Origin: Nomia melanderi | Lineage: Eukaryota > Arthropoda > Insecta > Hymenoptera > Halictidae | Assembly (NCBI RefSeq): GCF_051020985.1 | Contig: NC_134999.1 | Coordinates: 37,605,160-37,669,159, forward strand | Direction of reading: 5' to 3' | DNA length: 64,000 nucleotides | In this document: positions 54,801 through 63,800 of the stretch, piece by piece | How the letters are laid out: every line of letters starts with the position of its first letter | Position numbering within the stretch: the first letter of the stretch is position 1 | Program-made: the position numbers and the translations under genes | Notes under the pieces: model-generated | Told to the model about the DNA's origin: nothing | Seen by the model: only the letters and a program-made list of their open reading frames with translations | Database searches by the model: none

Positions 54801-57800
54801 AATACAAGTTAAGGCGATGTCGCTCGGCGTAGACAAAATAATCGATGCAACGATGACACGTGATACTAAACTTGACGGTTGACTGAATGGACAGCCAAGG
54901 CTAGAATTGCACGGGCCTCGTTCATACGATCCATTCTGTCCGTGAGAATCGTTACACAATCTCGCGATAGAGGTAATGATAGCGTACGCTATTTCCGCAA
55001 CTGAAGTTCCTCGTTTCGAGAGCTCCAACTAATGAATTCAGCGAATATGGTAGCGCATACTGCGAGCCGCGATCCTGTTCATTTAAACCAATCTTTCTCT
55101 GATTAGACGTTCGTTCCGTACCATGCAATTATATCAAATAGATTCAAAAATCATCGAAGAAAAAGCAAGTCGATAGCTCCGAACAAATCAAATGCCTCCA
55201 ATCTTTAAACATAATTATCAAACGTCCTCTTAATATGGAAAACATCCTCGATGCAGTACATAATTGAATAAAACATTTCATTCCAACTTTCTTTTCTTAT
55301 TCTCTCCAAACAACTCAGCGGAATCGCTTAAAGTCCCGAATCGAACGACAAACCAACGAACCCATGAATTACAGCGACCAAATACAGGTACGAAACCATA
55401 AATATCCGGGCCAGCGGCTGCCCGAACTGTGTCACGCTCGCTAATTATGACATAACAGTTTACGTAACGCGGGGGAACAGTAAGACCATCCGAGCGGTCA
55501 GGTTTACGGTCAAACGATCGGCGACGGGCTCGTTGCCTTTAAAATAGGGACTCGGGCATATCGTGTTAATAACCATCCGGCGATACTCGTCACGATAGAG
55601 CCACGCCCGTGGATACTTTCCGCTGCCAGTATCTGGCCGGCTCGCGACTAATAGGCGATAAAGTGAATTTTATCTCGGTAAACGTCGACAGCTCGGTAAC
55701 GTCATGCTTTCTCGAGTCATTACCTTCGATGCGACGGAACCTGCAGGGAACCGATCTTGTCGTCGAGGAATCTCCTCATGGCGAACCTGTCCAGTGCCTG
55801 GTCACGTCCGCCGCAGATGCTGCTGTAGTTCATGTACGCGGACACTGCCACACCCAATCGCTCTTTGCTCCCCCTGCGTCAGAGAACGTTCGTGTTTCGC
55901 GTTTATTCGACGCTCCGTGGATCCGAGCACTCTCCCGTTTAGACGATCCGTAGTTTCTCGATCGAGCAACACTTACCTGGCGTGCAGAACGACCACGCGA
56001 TTCGGCGCACCGTTCAACCAGGAGTCCAGCTCCTTGCACAGGGCGCATAGTCGTTCCAAACTGGGCGCCAACCCCTGCGGCCAGCCCGCTTCTCTGGTGT
56101 TCGGCTCGCCTGGCCGACCGGGCGACGAGAGGTTGAATATCTGAATGATAAACAATTTCTGCATTGTCTCATATAACGTCGCTTCGGATGAGTCTTCGGG
56201 TTTAACCCTTTGAACTCTGTAGGCTCCAATATTGCGGGAATAATATTAGATATTTCAATGAATCCTAAAGAAACTACCCCACAATTATTATTTCACGCAT
56301 CCAAATTTTCCACTAAGAAAGAAAGTAAAAGATCGAAGAATACTATAAAAATTAGTTGCAGTTGCTGATAAATTACAAAATCTTCTGGAGTGCTAAGGGT
56401 TAATGAGAGTATTCGAGTTCATCGAAGATTAATACAGGAAGTTCTGAAATTTTCATTCGACATTGAAAGTGCTTTATACTACGAACGAATGTTTGGATAT
56501 TTCAATGATTCTATTAATTCTAATGATTATAAGAGTATCGTTTAGAATGAAAACGGTAGATTAATATTGAATCTCGAAGTATACGCCGGAAGCAATAAAG
56601 GATAAAGAATCTCTGCTCCGCTGGGGTAGTTCGATGGTACAGGTTCGGAGGTTAAAAGTTCCCTTGAACTCCAGTTACCGAAAACTACGCTCGTCGTCCG
56701 TGTGCTCGAGAAATCAGAGTTCGATAGAGGACGGATCACCGGTTCGACGAGCGATCGCGAGCCGCGGTTGCAACAATCTTACGCTAATCGAGTTAAATAA
56801 AGGTTACCTCGCGCCGATTACCTCAGCGTCGTTCAATTTAACGCCGATCGTTCGCCGAGAAAAAGCCGCGCGCGGTTAAGCGGCTATTAATTTACCCGGC
56901 ATCGGCTGCTCACCATATAATTATCAGCGTGTTTCCCTCGCAGCAGCGTGGTGGCGTGCTCGAGCACTCCCTGGACGTCCTCCCTGTACCAGAGAGCGAT
57001 GATCCTCTCCGTGACGTAACGGAGCTCCATCATCTCCGCCACGCGACCCCCGACCTTTCCGGATCCAGCCGTCGTCGCGTCCGCACCGACGCCCGGCGTC
57101 CTCGCGGGTGCCGTCGCCGACGAGGACGTCTGTATCTGCGAAATCAAATTAGCGGTGCAATTAGACCGCGATGCCACGGTTTGATTGACGCTCAGCCATC
57201 TTTGCGCAACGCTTGAATATTCAATTTCAATCGCTCCGACCTGGGATGAAACGCGGAAAGGTCACGCGCGATGCAATCGTATTTTTTCGAAACTGGTTCA
57301 ACAATCTCTCAATTTCAATATTATTACAGTGATCTCACGACGGATATATACAACTTCCAAATGATCAACACCGAAGACTTATTATTATACTCCACTGTAA
57401 ACTCCGCAAATGCTACCCTTCGACATTCAATCTACAAGATTCTTTCACAATCACGTCTCTTCGATCCGTTTCTCCCGAAACCTTCACTATTTACGAACCA
57501 ATCCTGAATCTCCCCGGCGGTTCAACCCTCACTTTCACCGGGCCGAGACGAAAGGAACAATAAATTATTCATCGATACACCTATAGCGTTGCCAGAGCCA
57601 CGAAGTAGGAAAGAACAAACGGAACGTCTCGCGGACGAGTGAACCTTGGAGTACTTCGGCGCGTAGAGGATCCTGACGACGATCTTCTCCGGCATGCCGG
57701 CGCGCGCTGGGTAGGGTCCTTATCAAAGCGAATCGACATGAAATCCTGGCGGTCGGACGAGGACCGCCGCGTTTATCCTGCGGTCGGCGAGGAGAGACGC

Positions 57801-60800
57801 GGCCACGACGGGATAACAGACTGCCGGGTATTGTGTTTCGCTCGGCGGTAACGTTGCCGCGGGTTTCGAGGATATATCCGGTGGCCGCCGGTCTTGTCCC
57901 GACGCTTGTACTGCGCTTCTTCTTCGTCCACCTGACAAGTGCAGCCAGGATTCCCCTACTCCGCCGGCCTCCGGCCGATTTCTGCGTGCGCGATGCAACG
58001 AATTCGTGCACGCGGCGTGACTCTCGGACCGCGAGTCACGCTCCGCCGTTAGACGCGAGCCGCATTACGGCGCGAGCGGATCGGTTCGCTATGGAGAACG
58101 CGATAACGCCGGTGCGTGAGCCGCTCGGCTTCAAGGGCGACGGAGGAATCTGAATAAGAAGCTTGTCGGCGAACTGCGTCGCTTCTTCCGCGAGACGTCG
58201 GCTACCGTGCGACGCTATTTGCGTTGGATGATGCGTATTATCTCCGGGAAGTGGGGGACGACGCATGTATACATGACAACCGATGCTTTTAGTTATGAGC
58301 AACGAGACAGAGGAACTGCTCCGGTATTAGTTCGGAGTTCGAGGTTTACGATACGAGGTAAGCTAGGTTTTAGTGCTTCCTATTTGGAAATTGGAAGTGT
58401 GCGTCAGTCCGATGGAATTGTGGGAGTTATGTCTCGCGTCTAGGAATGACTGGAAACGGAATCACGCGTCGCTTCGAGGTCCTGCGTTAACCCTTTGCTT
58501 TTAACAATAAGTCTTCGGTAATCTGTCGATACGTGAAATGGGGAAATGAAATACCATTGTTCCCCTTACTTTTTGAATAGATTCCTCGTTAAGTTAGTTG
58601 GAAAAAATGTCATCTGTATCTCATAAAAATAAATTGAATATTTCTAGTGACAGATGTTTAGAGTGCAAAGGGTTAATATGACGCTCTATTTATTTATTCA
58701 AGAATATTTTAGTCATTGAAATGTTACCTTTAAATGGTACAATCGTGATACTACAAATACGGAAAAAATTGTTAAAACGAGTAGAGGTTGCAATAAAACG
58801 TCGAGTCTGACTCGACACAGGACTGCTAAGGGTTAACAACTCCAACCGTTCCTCGCAACGAACAATTCCGGTATCCCATTAATCACGACGCACGGATAAA
58901 CCTACATTCGAAATCTGTTCGATCCCCAGCTAAACCTCCCACGATCCTAACCTCGCAGACCCTCGGACAGAAATCCCCGACGCGAGGTATTGGTCCGTAG
59001 TCCAATAAAGAATCAACCGTTCGTCCATCGACATTCCCATTTCCACGTCGATTTCCTTCGTAATAATTTAACTGTACCCTCCCGGCGCGGAGCCGGCGCG
59101 AAAGTAGGCAGAGAGGATATCGGCGATCGCGCGGAGGTCCCGTAACGCCATCGGACGGATCCAGCTGCACACCGCGGGTGATGCCGATCCTCCGTGGAAA
59201 AATGCGCCTCGTCAGACGATATTACGACTTATTCGCGCGTGACGTCTTGACAAATGCCGCTCGGCGAGCACCACCGCTTCCCTCCGCCCTCCACCCCCGA
59301 GAGCGACGGAGGAAGTCGGACGACGGGGGCTAGGAGCCGGACCCCCTCCGGATTCTAAGCAACCGTGAGAAATGCGAAGGACAACGGGGGCCGGTGGCGG
59401 GCAGCCCGGGCTTCCAAGGAACGACAGCTGCGGTAGGACCGTGGGCCAGCGTAATAGCAATTTCACACGTGAGCCCGACGCCGGGAGGGATTTACGGCCG
59501 TAGCAGACCGCGACGTACGAGCGGAGCACGGCTGCACCCGCCGGAGAGAGAGAGAGGACCAGCCCGCGCCGCGTTACGATCCTATAAACGTATTTTTAGA
59601 GGCGTCCAGCTCTCGCCCCGGCCACGTTCGGAACGCTCGCCGACGTGCCCTGCCCGCTCGGGCCCCCCTTTTTTATACCCGGCCACCGCGGAATCGTTAA
59701 ATTTTCAATTTGCACCGGCGACACGCGTGGGCGGCCGCACTTTCGCGATTTATCTGGAGTGCGCGGGAACCGGGCTGGGGGTGCCGGATTTGAACCGAAA
59801 TTGAATTTTTGAGCGACTTCTGGGCTGCTGGTTTTTTAAGGAAAGCGTAGAATTAGGGTGGACTGAGAAACGTTGGAAGTGTGGTTGATTTTTATTGAAT
59901 TGTAATGGATAGCTTGATTGTGGTTTAAGGGCGTGAGAATTTCTGAGCATTGAGATGCGTACTGGAATGCGCGTTTTTCTGGGCGATAGGCCTTGGAAAG
60001 TGAATTGTTTTACTGTAGAGTGTGAAAGGCATTTGGGAATGCGTTTGAAAAAGCCGATTCTGTGAGATTAATTGAGATTGTGGGTAATATGTAATTTTCC
60101 GGAGGCGCGGCTTTACAGTCGTGAAATGCTTGAGTACACTTAGTAAATGAAATACGTCGTGGTTTCTTATTACATTTGGTTTACGTAAGAACGTAATGTA
60201 AAGACGATAATTATTGGCCACGCCATTAACAAGGCGCGCAGAACGTGGGGCAGCAATGTCAATTATCGTTAATACGCGTAATTGCCGGCAGCTAATTTCT
60301 AATTGGAAGTATAGTGCCGGGCGAGAGTGGACTTTATCGTTATCGACTTTTTCAGCCGACGTGCGATCCGATTGATAGTTGAGCGTTGCTATTCCTGAAA
60401 GTCCTTAATAGAGGGACTCAATAAATGATAATATTCAATCTGGCGGACTTCTGGACTCATTTTATCGAATGACACCATTATCAATCAGCTAACTGTATAA
60501 TTTCTACTAAAACACCTAAAAAGCTCCTCTCCATATCCTAAAATATCCCATTACCATTAAAATCATTAACATCTCATTACCCTTTAATTATATTTTATTA
60601 CTCTTTCTACCTGAAAATATAAAATGGTAACTTTCGGGTTCTCCGAAATATTACCAACACCAGATCTTCAATAATTTCCTTCAGCATAATCGAGAAAATG
60701 ATTCAAGATCTAACACTGGCGATATTTCTAGTTACCATTTTATATTTCCAACCGATAAATTCGAAAATAATAAAGCATAAATTCCTGCAAGACGCAAAAA

Positions 60801-63800
60801 TGTTCTTAACGCAGTTGAACAAATTTTTCGAGCCGTTCCTCAAATGACTCTCGATCCTCGTCGAACAAAGATTCCTTTCGACGGCCTCGCGGCAACAATT
60901 GACGGTATTTTCTCGCATGACAAGTTCCGCAGTCGAGGTTCATTCCCGCACACACGTTCCCGCTGGAACGGCCGCGGACTAAACACGGATAAGGGTTTCG
61001 TGAATACATTACACGGTCAGCGTCAATATATTTGGATTATCTCCGGTGAGCATCAGTCGATGCTAGCGCCGCTCATACGATGCGCCAGCTTACTGCCATT
61101 TTAGCGAATAATTCTCACCGTTCCGTGGCGTTAATGCGCGGGGTAGAACGCCCGGCCGGCGTTGCCTGCACCACACCGGGTTGCAGTTTGAAAAAGGACC
61201 GCCGGTAATAAAGCACGTACCGCTCCCTTGAAAGCTATCCAACGTCCGCTTTAATTCTCCGGCAGTGTTAGTCTTAATCCTCCCACGTGTTGCGTCTTCG
61301 GATCGTTATCTCGAATAATAGTACTTAATAATAGTAACAGTAATGGCTATTTATTATCTGGGGCAGAAGTATAGCTGCACGCGGCGCAGGACCAGCGAGT
61401 ACATGCTAATTAATGGGATTCCACTGGATTGGGGTCATTTTCCGCTAACCGGTGCACTTAATTATCGTAATCAGATCATCGTTCCCCTTAGCAAAACTCG
61501 AACGCCTTACCTCTACGATCTTAAAACATTCGAAAATCGCTAACGATCATACTGAACTCAATATGAAAATCTCAATCAATTGACCGGAAACTTTCGATAC
61601 CGATCTATTTATCGGATTTCCACATCCCGAACCGATTTCGCGTCCATTTTAATGCACTGGCACACGAATCGAACATTAAGAGTCCAGTTCCACGAGTTCC
61701 CGCATTTGATTAGATAGCGAACGACGCTTCGATCGCTTTATCTGCTAAACATATGTACCATTCACCGTCGAGATCTCCGGAATCCCCTATTTCTCTCAAG
61801 CCTCGTTCCGACGTCGTGTAAGCTAAAAGTGGCGGAAACCGATCCGCGGGGACGCGTACGAAAGCGGAATCGGCCCGGTAAGCATTGTAAACTGCAAAAT
61901 TATTCGTCGTGACCGCAGGTAGTAGCGTTGCGCGAGGTGAACATCGGAAATACGCGGACGACGATCGTTATGCAAAAGCCAGCCCAGCACGGCTCGAAGG
62001 TTTATCGTAACCGATAAGGAGTCGCGATTTGTACCATTTACGAGCCAGCTCCCTCTAAATATTTAATATTAAAACAACCGGCGCGCCGGAGAGCAAGTGC
62101 GAGGACGGCTGGCATTGGCCGGCTCGGCTCCGGCCGCGATTGCATCAGGCGTGTCTTCATTTATTCCGCGGGAAAACACGGCCGAGTCCTATTTACATTC
62201 GAAACGGGCGTCGTTGCCGGGGAACGAACGGCCTCAAACGCGCGCGCGCGCGCGCGCGAGCGATCCGGCGTTTTGCAAAAGCGGTCCCGTATGCAAAATC
62301 GCTTCGTCCCCGGTTCGAAATTGCCATCCGCGGCCGACATTTGCATCCCGCCACGTGCGTAACCTCTCCCAGCGAGATTTTTGGAACGAGAAACACGCTC
62401 GGCCCGCTTCCACGGCGCTCCTGACCTCGATTCCTTTCTTCCCGCTCGCCTCTTTTTTTCTGGCCTTTTCCCGAAAACGCTTCTGCGCGTTACGCGTCGT
62501 AAAGAACGGAGACAGCACGTTCCGTAATTGAATGGTTTTTACGAGAACTGAATACGGCTGAATATTCAGCGGGGATCGGCGAATTATTTTAACCCTTTGC
62601 ACTCGAGAGGCGCAAAGCCGTCGCCGCCTGATTCGACGCAGCGAACTTTCAAATTTTCAATTCAATATTACCTTGTGTAATTTGTCAACACATAGAACAT
62701 CGAAGTAAAATAGTTCTCTTAACACTAGGTTTACGGAACGCGACAATATGACGCAGATTGAATTTTATAAACATTTGGTAAATGTTTCAATTGGTTTTCG
62801 TTGATCCAATTACACGAATATGAATCCTGATTGTCTATTTCTACAATTTCCAAAATCTAAATGAACGAATATCCACTTCCCCAGGAACAATAGAATAAAC
62901 TACAATAAATGCCCGTAAACCTAGTGTTAATCTATATCAGATAATCAATCGTGTTAGTCGCGAGAAATATCGTTAATATTCAGTCGGAAAGCAATGGATA
63001 TTTTTCATGAAGAATATTGTCGAGTGCGAAGGGTTAAGGGCGGTGCTCATTACGTCGTCGCTGGGATCGACGAGGAACAGGCAAGAATCTGTACCTGCTG
63101 TTGTTGCTTGTTCCTGGAGATGGTGTTGACGCTCTTGGGCTGCGCCTCGTAGCCTCCATTGTGCTGCAACAAGAAAGGGATACACGAAATTATATTCCGC
63201 GTTCTGAAAAATACGAGTTATATGTTGCTGAATATGTATGAGCTGCTCGTAAACAGGTTGCTCGTGGAAAAGGAGCAGCACGCGAATCGCGTGTTGCTCT
63301 CATTATTCCCCGAGGAACTGCCGCGAGAAACGCGAAGCCTCGATTATCGCTGTTAACAATTTATTCGGATGAATATGTATCGCTCGCGAGTGAATTTGCA
63401 AGCTAATCCGCCCGCCGCCTTCCGACGAGCGACAAGAAATTTCTGTCCCGGTGGCGCGATCGATCACGCTTGATCGACGGCGCGACTTCGGAGCGCGGCC
63501 CGTTTAATGGCGGCCGACGATCGATCAATGTTGTTTAAATCTCGGCAGGAACGGAACGCCGCGAGTCCGCCGGGGAGGAAGGGGACGCGACGCGGCGCGA
63601 TCTGTCGTGTTCCGGGGGCCGGCCGGGAACGATCGCGCGAACAACACCCACGCGACGGGGGCGAACGCACCTCGCTCTCGATACGGAGGGCAGTGTGCCA
63701 AACCGTGAACGCGATGCGGTGCAGAAGCGTCTCCGTCTCCTCCCGCAGCGGCGTCTCCTCTTTCATGTTGTTGTTCACGTTGTCCTGGCGGGGATCGCCG

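Larger units (their letters stand above)
57136..63094. other. Tensin intron between exons 2 and 3
   Basis: 6 kb. It holds a possible alternative first exon (57645-57695), three TTAA elements (58487-58676, 58673-58836, 62589-63037) and a CG run at 62238. 59000-59800 and 61800-62500 are GC-rich with long chance frames. The rest shows nothing recognisable. Confidence 0.6.
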
